A stretch of 38,977 nt of DNA from an uncultured Clostridia bacterium (GTDB lineage Bacteria > Bacillota > Clostridia > Oscillospirales > Acutalibacteraceae). Each line of letters opens with the position of its first letter. Position 1 is the stretch's first letter. Location of the stretch: the NCBI GenBank assembly GCA_947585615.1, contig CANPXD010000009.1, positions 1 to 38,977 of the forward strand. The letters run 5' to 3'. A model generated the notes under the pieces. It ran no database searches. It had not been told where the DNA came from and saw nothing but the letters and a program-made list of their open reading frames with translations. Below, piece after piece: positions 17,069-25,319 of this stretch. Both the position numbers and the translations under genes were made by a program.

Positions 17069-18115
17069 TTGAATATAAAAAATTACGGTTTTATTCCAAG
17101 CGCGGAACAGGATACTTGTGCAGGTATTCCCGCGCGCATTACAGCCTGTCATAAAAACAAGTTTGAATTTGTGTGCAATAAAGGCGAAGGTTTGGCACAT
17201 CTTAAAACAAGCAATTATTTTAAAAGCGACGAAATCTGTCCCACAACGGGCGACTTTGTGGTTATTGATTATCGAACAGACGGTGAGAGCATTATTCTTA
17301 AAACTCTGCCGAGAAAAACTTGTTTTAAGCGCATTGACCCGTCTTCCAACGGCATAGGCGCTCAGGTAATTGCCACAAATTTTGATTATATTTTCATTTT
17401 GCAGTCGCTTAATCAAAACTTCAATCCGAACAGATTGGAGCGGTATTTAACTCTCGCGTGGGAGTCGGTGGCAACACCGGTTGTTATTCTTACAAAAGCG
17501 GATCTCGCAGAAGATTTGCAGAATAAAATGTGCGAGGCGAAGCAAATTTGCCTTGGCGTTGAGGTTATTGCGGTCAGTTCAAAGACGGGTTACGGAACTG
17601 AAAGGCTTGAAAAATATTTAAAAGCGGGCAAGACGGTTGTTTTTCTCGGCTCATCAGGCGTCGGCAAATCAAGCCTTGTGAATTTTCTTGCTGGCAGAAA
17701 TATAATGAACGTAAAAGAAATTAGAAAATCCGACGGCAGAGGACGGCACACAACAACGCACCGTCAGCTAATTATGCTTGAGAGCGGCGCGATGATTATT
17801 GACACGCCCGGTATGCGCGAGTTAGGTATGTGGGACGCGGCTGACGGCCTCGGTCACAGCTTTGCAGATATTGAAAAATATTTCGGCAGATGCAGATTCC
17901 GTGACTGCTGTCATCAAAACGAACCGGGCTGTGCTGTTAAGCAGGCAATCGAAAACGGTGAGCTTTCGCAGGAACGCTGGAACAACTATTTACAACTTAA
18001 GAAGGAGTCAGCTTATTCCGAGGGCAAAAACGATTATCTTATTCAAAAGTGGCAGCGAAACAAACGAATCGCAAAAAATGAACGCAATCTGAAGAAAATG
18101 GGAGGAATAAAGTAA
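17069..18115 (+). CDS. RsgA/YjeQ-like circularly permuted ribosome-associated GTPase (probably a divergent paralog)
   Basis: TTG start with SD GGAGGA; G4 TKAD, G1 GSSGVGKSSLVN, G3 DTPGMRELG, C-terminal Zn site CRFRDCCHQNEPGCAVKQAI. Confidence 0.9.
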   Translation: MNIKNYGFIPSAEQDTCAGIPARITACHKNKFEFVCNKGEGLAHLKTSNYFKSDEICPTTGDFVVIDYRTDGESIILKTLPRKTCFKRIDPSSNGIGAQVIATNFDYIFILQSLNQNFNPNRLERYLTLAWESVATPVVILTKADLAEDLQNKMCEAKQICLGVEVIAVSSKTGYGTERLEKYLKAGKTVVFLGSSGVGKSSLVNFLAGRNIMNVKEIRKSDGRGRHTTTHRQLIMLESGAMIIDTPGMRELGMWDAADGLGHSFADIEKYFGRCRFRDCCHQNEPGCAVKQAIENGELSQERWNNYLQLKKESAYSEGKNDYLIQKWQRNKRIAKNERNLKKMGGIK

Positions 18116-18828
18116 TGACAAATTATGCTGATAAATTAAAATGTATTGTGGACAATCAATATTTAATCAGTATGGTTCCAGTTGACGAATTGTTGAGAAT
18201 AGGCTATGAGCTTGGTCTTGATAAAAACAGCAGAGTTCTTGATTTGTGCTGCGGATACGGAACGCTTCTCAAGATATGGAGCGAGGCTTTCGGTATATCG
18301 GGAACAGGTGTTGACAGATGCAAAGAATTATTGCACACGGGCAAAAAACGCCTTAAAGAAAGCGGCGTTGACCATATCATGCTCGAACACGGCGATGTTA
18401 CAAAATATTGCGACAGCACTAAATATGATGTTGTAATTTGCAGTGAAACTATTGGATCAATTGAGAACACATTCAAGCTTGGGGAAAAATTCCTGAAAGA
18501 CGGCGGAACTCTCTTATTTCAGAAAGTTTATTCGCTTACGGAAAATGTGCCTGAAGAGCTTTCGGAGTTTGACGGAGGCGTTTACCCGATAAGCAAATTG
18601 AATAAAAGATTCAACAGCCTTGGATATTACATAACAAATCTTGCAACCGGAACTGAAAACGACTGGAATCGTTATCACACCTCAAGCGTTCGCAGCGATC
18701 TTGAAAAGATACGCAAAAATCCGAAAGATATAAAGCAGAAGAACCGGCTTGACAAATGGAATGATATGCACTTTATGTACCGAATGCCGTTTGAAAATCA
18801 GGCAATGTTCTGCTTGGAAAAAATATAA
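18115..18828 (+). CDS. Class I SAM-dependent methyltransferase
   Basis: Motif I VLDLCCGYGTLLKIWSE, GVDRCKELL, YDVVICSETIGSIENTFKLGEKFLKDGGTLLFQ; directly abuts the RsgA-like gene. Confidence 0.85.
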   Translation: MTNYADKLKCIVDNQYLISMVPVDELLRIGYELGLDKNSRVLDLCCGYGTLLKIWSEAFGISGTGVDRCKELLHTGKKRLKESGVDHIMLEHGDVTKYCDSTKYDVVICSETIGSIENTFKLGEKFLKDGGTLLFQKVYSLTENVPEELSEFDGGVYPISKLNKRFNSLGYYITNLATGTENDWNRYHTSSVRSDLEKIRKNPKDIKQKNRLDKWNDMHFMYRMPFENQAMFCLEKI

Positions 18829-18876
18829 TTTCAGAAGGGTCGGCAGTTTTAATCAGACTGCCGGCCGATTAATTCG

Positions 18877-18905
18877 TTGACTGCATCTTATTGCGGTGCT
18901 ATAAT
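18877..18905 (+). promoter_or_regulatory. Promoter of sulfatase gene (TTGACT-N17-TATAAT)
   Basis: TTGACT 18877-18882, TATAAT 18900-18905. Confidence 0.7.
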
Positions 18906-18953
18906 TTATTCAACATCAAGCAAAATGAATACACGCTTTAAAAGGAGATTATG

Positions 18954-20282
18954 ATGAGCAGACCAAATGTAATAATCATTCTGACAGATGATCAGGGCTA
19001 CGGCGATTTAAGCTGTATGGGGACAACCGATTTTAAAACGCCGCATATAGACGCTCTTGCAAGGGACGGTATACGTTTTTCATCAATGTATTCTGCTTCA
19101 CCCGTCTGCTCTCCCTCAAGGGCAGCTCTCCTGACAGGCAGATACCCGGCAAACGCAGGAGTGCGCGCTATTCTTGCAGGTCACCGTAGGGCGTCGGGAC
19201 TGACACCCGAAGTACCGACTATTGCATCCGCGCTAAAAAAAGTCGGATATAAAACGGGAATAACAGGCAAATGGCATCTGGGTCTAAAAGATGAGTGCAG
19301 ACCAAACAGCAACGGCTTTGATGAGTTTTCCGGATTCCTTGCCGGCTGCATAGATTATTATTCTCATATTTTCTACTGGGGTATGGCGGACGGCAACACA
19401 GATCCCACCCATGACCTCTGGGAAAACGAGCGGGAGGTCTATGCAAACGGCGAGTATATGACGGAACGCATAACAAGAAAAAGCATTGAGTTTATTCAAA
19501 ATCATCACGATGATCCGTTTTTGCTCTATGTTGCTTATAACGCGCCTCATTACCCTATGCACGCGCCTGAAAAATATTTAAAAAGATTTCCTTATCTCTC
19601 TAAAGACAGGCGGATTATGGCAGCAATGATAAGCGCCGTTGATGACGGGGTCGGCGAAATAAGAGCAGAATTGGAAAGGCTGAATATTCTCGACAATACA
19701 GTTATCTATTTTCAGAGCGATAACGGACCTTCACGTGAATCAAGGAACTGGCTTGACGGTACGGAGGATTATTATTACGGCGGAACAACGGGACAATTCT
19801 GCGGTCACAAGTTCAGCCTTTTTGAAGGCGGAATCAGAATTCCTGCCATCTTGAGTTGGCACGGCAAAACGGCTCGGAAAGTCATTGACACACCGCATAT
19901 TGCGACTGACATTTTTCCGACAATCCTTGAACTCTGCGGTGAGAGCTGTGAAGATTACGAGCTTGACGGAATCAGCCTGCTGCCTATGATAAACGGAGAA
20001 GGTGACCCACAGCACGAATATCTTTTCTGGGAAATGGAAAACCAGACTGCGGCACGAAAGGGAAAATACAAACTTGTACTTAACGGACAGCTTGTTGAGG
20101 GAGAAGAGAAAAGGGCTGAAGTCTTTCTTTCCGATTTGGAAAAAGATCCCGGCGAAAGGCACAATCTTGCGAATGAATTGCCCGAACTGTGTGCCGAAAT
20201 GACCGACGCGGCATTAAAGTGGAGAGAAAAAATCGAAAAAACCTGGAAAGAAAAATTTGAAAAAAATTACAGTTTAACATAA
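18954..20282 (+). CDS. Sulfatase (arylsulfatase-like, Cys-type formylglycine motif)
   Basis: NVIIILTDDQGYGDLSCMGTTDFKTPHIDALARDGIRF; C-x-P-S-R motif SPVCSPSRAALLTGRYP; GKWHLG; QSDNGP. Confidence 0.93.
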   Translation: MSRPNVIIILTDDQGYGDLSCMGTTDFKTPHIDALARDGIRFSSMYSASPVCSPSRAALLTGRYPANAGVRAILAGHRRASGLTPEVPTIASALKKVGYKTGITGKWHLGLKDECRPNSNGFDEFSGFLAGCIDYYSHIFYWGMADGNTDPTHDLWENEREVYANGEYMTERITRKSIEFIQNHHDDPFLLYVAYNAPHYPMHAPEKYLKRFPYLSKDRRIMAAMISAVDDGVGEIRAELERLNILDNTVIYFQSDNGPSRESRNWLDGTEDYYYGGTTGQFCGHKFSLFEGGIRIPAILSWHGKTARKVIDTPHIATDIFPTILELCGESCEDYELDGISLLPMINGEGDPQHEYLFWEMENQTAARKGKYKLVLNGQLVEGEEKRAEVFLSDLEKDPGERHNLANELPELCAEMTDAALKWREKIEKTWKEKFEKNYSLT

Positions 20283-20356
20283 AAACGGTTTATTGCCATA
20301 GTTACTTATGTTACTTGCGAATTTTAAACAAAGTTGAAATTGAAAGGAAAATCACT

Positions 20357-20582
20357 GTGAATCTTTCTGTCTGCGGAATCGACTGTGACTAAAGGAGGGC
20401 TGTGTGGGATGCGGAAATATAAAGGGTAAGGTTTTCCGGGGGCGAATGTGAGCTTTACCGGTGCAACGCGCAAAGAAAAGCAGAAACCTTGCGGCAAATG
20501 CCTGCAATTCCCCCGCGGTAAACTGAAAGAATGGGCGGCGTCCGAGAACCCGGAAAGGATTGATAATTTAAACAACTGCTGA
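20357..20582 (+). pseudogene. Frameshifted small Cys-rich protein resembling DUF3795
   Basis: Pieces in different frames: VNLSVCGIDCD / GCVGCGNIKGKVF / GECELYRCNAQRKAE / KPCGKCLQFPRGKLKEWAASENPERIDNLNNC*. Confidence 0.6.
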
Positions 20583-20610
20583 CTATGATTTATTTTTAAA
20601 GCAATTGCAA

Positions 20611-20650
20611 AAAGGTGTGAAAAGCGAATTTTTTCCTTTTCACACCTTTT
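20611..20650. terminator. Bidirectional hairpin terminator
   Basis: AAAGGTGTGAAAAG...CTTTTCACACCTTT with A/T flanks. Confidence 0.65.
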
Positions 20651-20720
20651 CATATTTATAGCAGCGGTAAACGCCGTTTATATGCCTGAATTTCTATACA
20701 GTGCGTTGCGCTATGCCAGG

Positions 20721-21989
20721 CTATAAAATATAATCGCTTATGCAGTCGTACCAATGGACGTATATTTTTCCGTTTACGGTGAGACGTTCGTTTTCGGGAA
20801 GAATTTCGCTCCACGGTTTCCTGTAACGTTCAATTGCCCAATCATCACGATTGAACCTCCTCCACAGAATCGTTTTTCCGTTTCTGTCCAAAAACTGTTC
20901 GGAAACAACACCACAGTTATAGGTTTCAATATCCATTACACATACTGTATCGTATCTTTTTCCGCCAATGGTAACAGTATACCTTCCAACAATATCCAAG
21001 AGGAAATCTTTATCAGCGCTTACAATAGCGTTTCCGGCCCGTTGAATATCGCCTTTAACGGACAGATTTATTTCTTTGCCGCAATTATCTTCGCCAAACC
21101 CCCAATTTGGCATAAATTCATCGCCGTCAAGGAAAGTAATATAATTGCGTATATCTCCATCATTTCTGAGCGCTGCAAGGTAACGGCAATGCGTGTCTGT
21201 CAGCTGTGCCACAAAGGTACGGTTGATCAAATCGTTCTTATCCGAGCAAGATGCTTCTCTCGCGGTAAGCTCCACTCCTTCAATGCCGTGAACCTTGGCT
21301 TTGCCCGTAACCTGCATATCATAAACATGGCTGCATTTACGGGACGGAATATCATACATACCCCAAGACATTTTTTCACCAAGCTTAGGGATTAAGAACC
21401 ACCCCATCAGTTCTTCCCACTTCACCGAGAAGGGTTTCTCGGTATTGGCTTCAATTTTGTATTCGGGAATCAATTCGGGCATTTTTTTCATACTGCTTTC
21501 TCCTTTCGATACTTGAGTAAAATACGGATATTTGGTTTTGAAGTTTTGTTTTGCCTTATAAAGTCTGCTTTTAACCGTTCCGACAGGAATGTTCAGTTGT
21601 TTTGCAATTTCAGCCTGCTGAAACGCTTCCCAAAAGTAAAGATATAAGATCTGCCTGTCTTTATCTCCAAGCAGGTCTAAGGTTTCTCTTACCGTATCTA
21701 TTACTGAAACACCGTATCTGCTGTCTGACAGTCTATTTTCGGTTATCTCATCAATCGGGATTTCATACTGAGTTGCTTTCCTGCGGAAATAGTCGCTGCA
21801 TTTGTTCCTCGCTATGCTTATTATCCAGGGTTTGAAACTGTCTCTGTTTTTCAGCATACTGAATTTCTGAAAAGCCGCAAGATACGTCTCCTGAAGAATA
21901 TCCTCGGCGCTGTTTCTGTCTGAGATTCTATAAAACACAAAACGTTCAACAACTCTTTTGTGTTCATTAAGCAATATTTCAAAATCCAT
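20721..21989 (-). CDS. ECF-type sigma-70 factor fused to about 240-aa C-terminal domain
   Basis: Sigma2: AEDILQETYLAAFQKFSMLKNRDSFKPWIISIARNKCSDYFRRK; sigma4: LLGDKDRQILYLYFWEAFQQAEIAKQLNIPVGTVKSRLYKAKQ; then MKKMPELIPEYKIE... domain in the same frame. Confidence 0.85.
   Translation of the reverse strand: MDFEILLNEHKRVVERFVFYRISDRNSAEDILQETYLAAFQKFSMLKNRDSFKPWIISIARNKCSDYFRRKATQYEIPIDEITENRLSDSRYGVSVIDTVRETLDLLGDKDRQILYLYFWEAFQQAEIAKQLNIPVGTVKSRLYKAKQNFKTKYPYFTQVSKGESSMKKMPELIPEYKIEANTEKPFSVKWEELMGWFLIPKLGEKMSWGMYDIPSRKCSHVYDMQVTGKAKVHGIEGVELTAREASCSDKNDLINRTFVAQLTDTHCRYLAALRNDGDIRNYITFLDGDEFMPNWGFGEDNCGKEINLSVKGDIQRAGNAIVSADKDFLLDIVGRYTVTIGGKRYDTVCVMDIETYNCGVVSEQFLDRNGKTILWRRFNRDDWAIERYRKPWSEILPENERLTVNGKIYVHWYDCISDYIL
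21489..21507 (-). promoter_or_regulatory. Embedded Shine-Dalgarno and ATG at the sigma/C-terminal domain junction
   Basis: Minus strand GAAAGGAGAAAGCAGT-ATG-AAAAAAATG, in-frame start at 21491. Confidence 0.55.
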
Positions 21990-22011
21990 AATTTCACCAC
22001 CCTTCATTTAT

Positions 22012-22025
22012 TGAAAACGTTTTCA
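22012..22025 (-). promoter_or_regulatory. cre-like perfect palindrome TGAAAACGTTTTCA
   Basis: Matches TGWNANCGNTNWCA; located just upstream of the ECF gene RBS. Confidence 0.45.
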
Positions 22026-22031
22026 TTCATA

Positions 22032-22059
22032 CAGACGTTTTTTTACTCAAAAAGGTTCA
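22032..22059 (-). promoter_or_regulatory. ECF-type promoter TGAACC-N16-CGTCTG upstream of the ECF gene
   Basis: Minus strand TGAACC (22059-22054), TTTTTGAGTAAAAAAA spacer, CGTCTG (22037-22032); close to the Bacillus SigM/W/X-type consensus TGAAAC-N16-CGTMTA. Confidence 0.6.
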
Positions 22060-22064
22060 TAAAA

Positions 22065-22105
22065 ATATGCACCCCATAAAGTTTTCTTACTTTTGAGGTG
22101 CATAT
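22065..22105 (-). terminator. Terminator after the MFS transporter gene
   Basis: Minus strand ATATGCACC...GGTGCATAT-TTTTATG. Confidence 0.6.
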
Positions 22106-22125
22106 CGTTTTTTATCAGTTATGAT

Positions 22126-23589
22126 TTACTTTTGCGAGCGTCTTGCGGCAAGTGCCTCGGAAATCTTCGCTTTCTTTTCACCGACAATATCATACTTGAA
22201 CATAGGAATTATGGAAAGCAGAGCAAGAATTCCCGGAAGCGCCGTGTAGGCAAAGAAGATAATATCCTTTGTGGCGTTTGTAAATGAGCCGCTTGCAAGC
22301 GAAGCATAATAACCTGATTTTTGAACAAAAATCAGTCCGACCGCAGTCCCGAGAGCAAGACAGACCTTTATGGTCAGCGTAAGAATCGAATATGCCGCGC
22401 CTTCCATACGCTTTCCCGTCTCATATTCATAATAATCAACTGTATCGGCTGTCATAATCATCGGCATTAGCGTAACCGCGCCGAACTGCAGACCGATAAG
22501 GAACAATGAAGCATAGAACAGAACGGTTAAAACTGTGTTACCCGGATTTTGAAACCAAAAATGGCCGATTATAAATGAGAAAATTGAAGCGGCAAAGCCA
22601 TATATTGATAAAAGAAGATATGTGTTTTTTTCATTGAGCTTTTTGATGAGAACGGGACAGAGAGCCATACTTATCATTGAACCGACCGCCGTTACGATAC
22701 CGAGGACGGCAACAAGATTCTGAGAGCCGAGAAGCACCGTTGCCGCCTGAACCTGAATGCCCATTGCCATCTGTCTTCCGAAGCCGAGGAAATAAGAGAT
22801 AATGACAAGCATAAAAGGCTTATTATTTTTCAGTGCGGCAATCATATCCCCGAAAGATGTTTTTTCTCCTGCGACATAAGGGACTCTTTCCTTATTCAGT
22901 ATCGGTATAAGCGCAAAGAGCGCACAGCCGAGAACAGCCGTTAAAACTGCAGTGCCGAGATATTCGGCTCCTATCATCGGAGTGTCTGTTTCACCCTCAA
23001 AGCCGAACACCTGAGAGCCGTTCGGAACGATAAGACATACTATTGGAACAATAACCACACAGGCGGAAAAGCCGATTTGCTTAAAAGTGTTTGAAATAGA
23101 AACAACATTCGTTCTCTCCGTAGGATTCGGAGTAAGAACAGACGCAATGCCCTGCGACGGCACGTCGCCGAGAGTCATTGCGAGTGACCAGATAAGATAC
23201 GTTGCAAAAATCCAGATATAGCAAAGAATATTGTTTCCCCTGAAATCTATCGGTAAAAATATAACGGCAGTCATTATAAGAAGCGGTATAAGCGAATACA
23301 GAATCATTGACTTGAATTTGCCCCTTTTACTTTTTGAGCGGTCAATCATATTCCCGACAATCGGGTCAAAAACAGCAGAAACAATTTTCGCCACAAGAAT
23401 GAGGATTCCGACAACGCCTACGTCTATCGCCATATTTTCATAACCGCCCAGAATTGAACCGTCAAACTCCGCCTGATAGGAATTAAGGAGTCCGACTATC
23501 GCCTGAAAACCGAAAAGTCCGAGCGAATATGCGGCTATTTCCTTGAAGTTCATATGCTTTTGTGTTGTAACATCTGTTTTTGCAGCCAT
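22126..23589 (-). CDS. GPH-type (glycoside-pentoside-hexuronide) MFS sugar transporter
   Basis: MNFKEIAAYSLGLFGFQAIVGLL.., DPIVGNMIDRSKSKRGKFKSMILYSLIPLL, 12-TM hydrophobic pattern; SD GGAGG before ATG 23589. Confidence 0.85.
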   Translation of the reverse strand: MAAKTDVTTQKHMNFKEIAAYSLGLFGFQAIVGLLNSYQAEFDGSILGGYENMAIDVGVVGILILVAKIVSAVFDPIVGNMIDRSKSKRGKFKSMILYSLIPLLIMTAVIFLPIDFRGNNILCYIWIFATYLIWSLAMTLGDVPSQGIASVLTPNPTERTNVVSISNTFKQIGFSACVVIVPIVCLIVPNGSQVFGFEGETDTPMIGAEYLGTAVLTAVLGCALFALIPILNKERVPYVAGEKTSFGDMIAALKNNKPFMLVIISYFLGFGRQMAMGIQVQAATVLLGSQNLVAVLGIVTAVGSMISMALCPVLIKKLNEKNTYLLLSIYGFAASIFSFIIGHFWFQNPGNTVLTVLFYASLFLIGLQFGAVTLMPMIMTADTVDYYEYETGKRMEGAAYSILTLTIKVCLALGTAVGLIFVQKSGYYASLASGSFTNATKDIIFFAYTALPGILALLSIIPMFKYDIVGEKKAKISEALAARRSQK

Positions 23590-23661
23590 ATTTTTTCCTC
23601 CCGTAAAATACAATAGGGCTGAGTGGTTCACCGCTGCACCTCTCTGCCCTGTTTTTAATAT

Positions 23662-24498
23662 TTAATCCTTGAAAACCTCGCTGAAAAGGTCTATATCAGC
23701 AGCTTTCATAACAGCGCTGAAAAGGCGCGCTCCGTTGACGGGAAGCAACTTTCCAAAAATGCTCATTGCGTGAGCGTCAACGCCGTGAATCTGAAGAGCC
23801 TGTTTGTGTTCTATTCCAAACATAATCAGTTTGACCATCAAATCACAGTCAGTCGAAATCATATCAATAATCTTTTCTCCCTTGCCGCCTTCGTTTGACT
23901 GATTGCGCATAATATCGGTTTTTGTAAATCCCGGGCAGACAAGACCTACATAAAGTTTTCCTCTGAATTCCTCGCGCAAAGATTCTGTGAATCCCTTGAG
24001 CGCCGCCTTTGACGCGGAATAAATTGATGTGCCTGCAAGGCTCATAAGAGCAGCAGACGAATCAATATTAATGATACCTCCGTCCTCACTTTCAAGAAGA
24101 AACGGGAGCAGAACCTTTGTTGAATACACGCAGGAGTAGAAATTGATATTCATTGCATTTTCAATTTCCTGCATATCATATCTGTCAAACCGCTTGAATT
24201 TCGGCAGAATACCCGCGTTGTTTACAAGAACATCAACGCGCGTTTTGTTTTCTCTCAGTTCGTCGGCGAATTCCGTCCAGTTTTCCTGCTTGGATACATC
24301 AAAAAGCCTGTATGAGAACTGTTCCGCATAGGTGGGTCCGAGTTCCTCTATGAATTTGAGCATCTTAGACTCACTTCTTGCAATACCGATAACATCGCAT
24401 CCGTGTTTTTTAATAAGCGTTGCCGCAATTCCTGCGCCCATACCGCCTGACGCACCGGTTACAATACAGGTTTTTCCTTTAAGCCAATCAGCAGACAT
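23662..24498 (-). CDS. SDR family NAD(P)-dependent oxidoreductase
   Basis: KTCIVTGASGGMGAGIAATL, NNAGILPKF, S..YSASKAALKGFTESLREEFRG (YxxxK), CPGFTKTDIM. Confidence 0.92.
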   Translation of the reverse strand: MSADWLKGKTCIVTGASGGMGAGIAATLIKKHGCDVIGIARSESKMLKFIEELGPTYAEQFSYRLFDVSKQENWTEFADELRENKTRVDVLVNNAGILPKFKRFDRYDMQEIENAMNINFYSCVYSTKVLLPFLLESEDGGIINIDSSAALMSLAGTSIYSASKAALKGFTESLREEFRGKLYVGLVCPGFTKTDIMRNQSNEGGKGEKIIDMISTDCDLMVKLIMFGIEHKQALQIHGVDAHAMSIFGKLLPVNGARLFSAVMKAADIDLFSEVFKD

Positions 24499-24550
24499 AA
24501 ACTCACATCCTCTTTTAAAGTAATTCTATTATACTAAAGTGGGAAATTTA

Positions 24551-25147
24551 TTACAACTGCTTTTTAAATTTTTTGGTATATTTTTTTAAAGACAGGCAAA
24601 TGAACGCTGCTGCGGCAGCCTTTGCCATATCGGGAATTATAAAAGGCACAACACATATTCCCAGCGCACCTGAAAGTGAAACATTCGCTTCACTGCTTTT
24701 GTTGTAAACAATCATATACCACGCTGTTCCGAACACGTAGCAAACGGCAATACCCAAAACCATCGACAAAAACAGTACGATACCTTTTTTGCCGAACAAA
24801 TGAGAAAAGCCGCCGATTATAAGCGCCGTAAATATAAAGCCGATTATATAGCCTCCCGTAGGGCCAAGAAGCTGACCGATACCCGAAGAAAAACCGGAAA
24901 ATACCGGTATACCGATAACGCCGAGAAGTATATAGACTATAACGCACAGCGCACCTTTTTTTGCGCCGAGAATCCCGGCACAAATGCACACCCCCATTGT
25001 CTGGAGCGTAAAAGGAATAGGCGCCGGTATACTTATCCACGAGCAAACGGCAATTATCGCCGTAAAAACACCGATATAGGCTGCGTCGGACGCCGCGAAT
25101 TTTCTTTTTGTGACATTATTATTCTTTGAAACTGCCTTTTTCATCAT
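24551..25147 (-). CDS. bioY: BioY family biotin transporter substrate-binding component
   Basis: AAYIGVFTAIIAVCSWISIPAPIPFTLQTMGVCICAGILGAKKGALCVIVYILLGVIGIPVFSGFSSGIGQLLGPTGGYIIGF. Confidence 0.92.
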   Translation of the reverse strand: MMKKAVSKNNNVTKRKFAASDAAYIGVFTAIIAVCSWISIPAPIPFTLQTMGVCICAGILGAKKGALCVIVYILLGVIGIPVFSGFSSGIGQLLGPTGGYIIGFIFTALIIGGFSHLFGKKGIVLFLSMVLGIAVCYVFGTAWYMIVYNKSSEANVSLSGALGICVVPFIIPDMAKAAAAAFICLSLKKYTKKFKKQL

Positions 25148-25201
25148 TGTTTTATGTTCCTTTCTCTGTTTCTTTGATTATTAAACATCTTCATCGCCTG
25201 A

Positions 25202-25233
25202 TTGTCAACTGTTTTTTTAATCAAGGTTTACAA
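25202..25233 (-). promoter_or_regulatory. BirA-box-like operator overlapping the bioY promoter
   Basis: TTGTCAACT-N14-GGTTTACAA; the minus-strand -35 TTGACA (25208-25203) of TTGACA-N17-TTTAAT lies within it. Confidence 0.65.
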
Positions 25234-25319
25234 TTTATAAGTTGCCAAAACGCATATATTATGATAATATATATAGGAGCTGAAGAAAACATATTCAAAG
25301 TTCAGGAAAGGGTAAAATT

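Noticed and set aside
16681-18828. RsgA-methyltransferase pair as a toxin-antitoxin or phage-defence module
   Set aside because: No nuclease, toxin or mobile-element signature nearby; the leader points to expression control by translation state instead.
20754-21395. 213-aa plus-strand ORF opposite the ECF fusion C-terminal domain
   Set aside because: No SD, no recognisable family; the minus-strand frame continues an unambiguous sigma factor with its own promoter.
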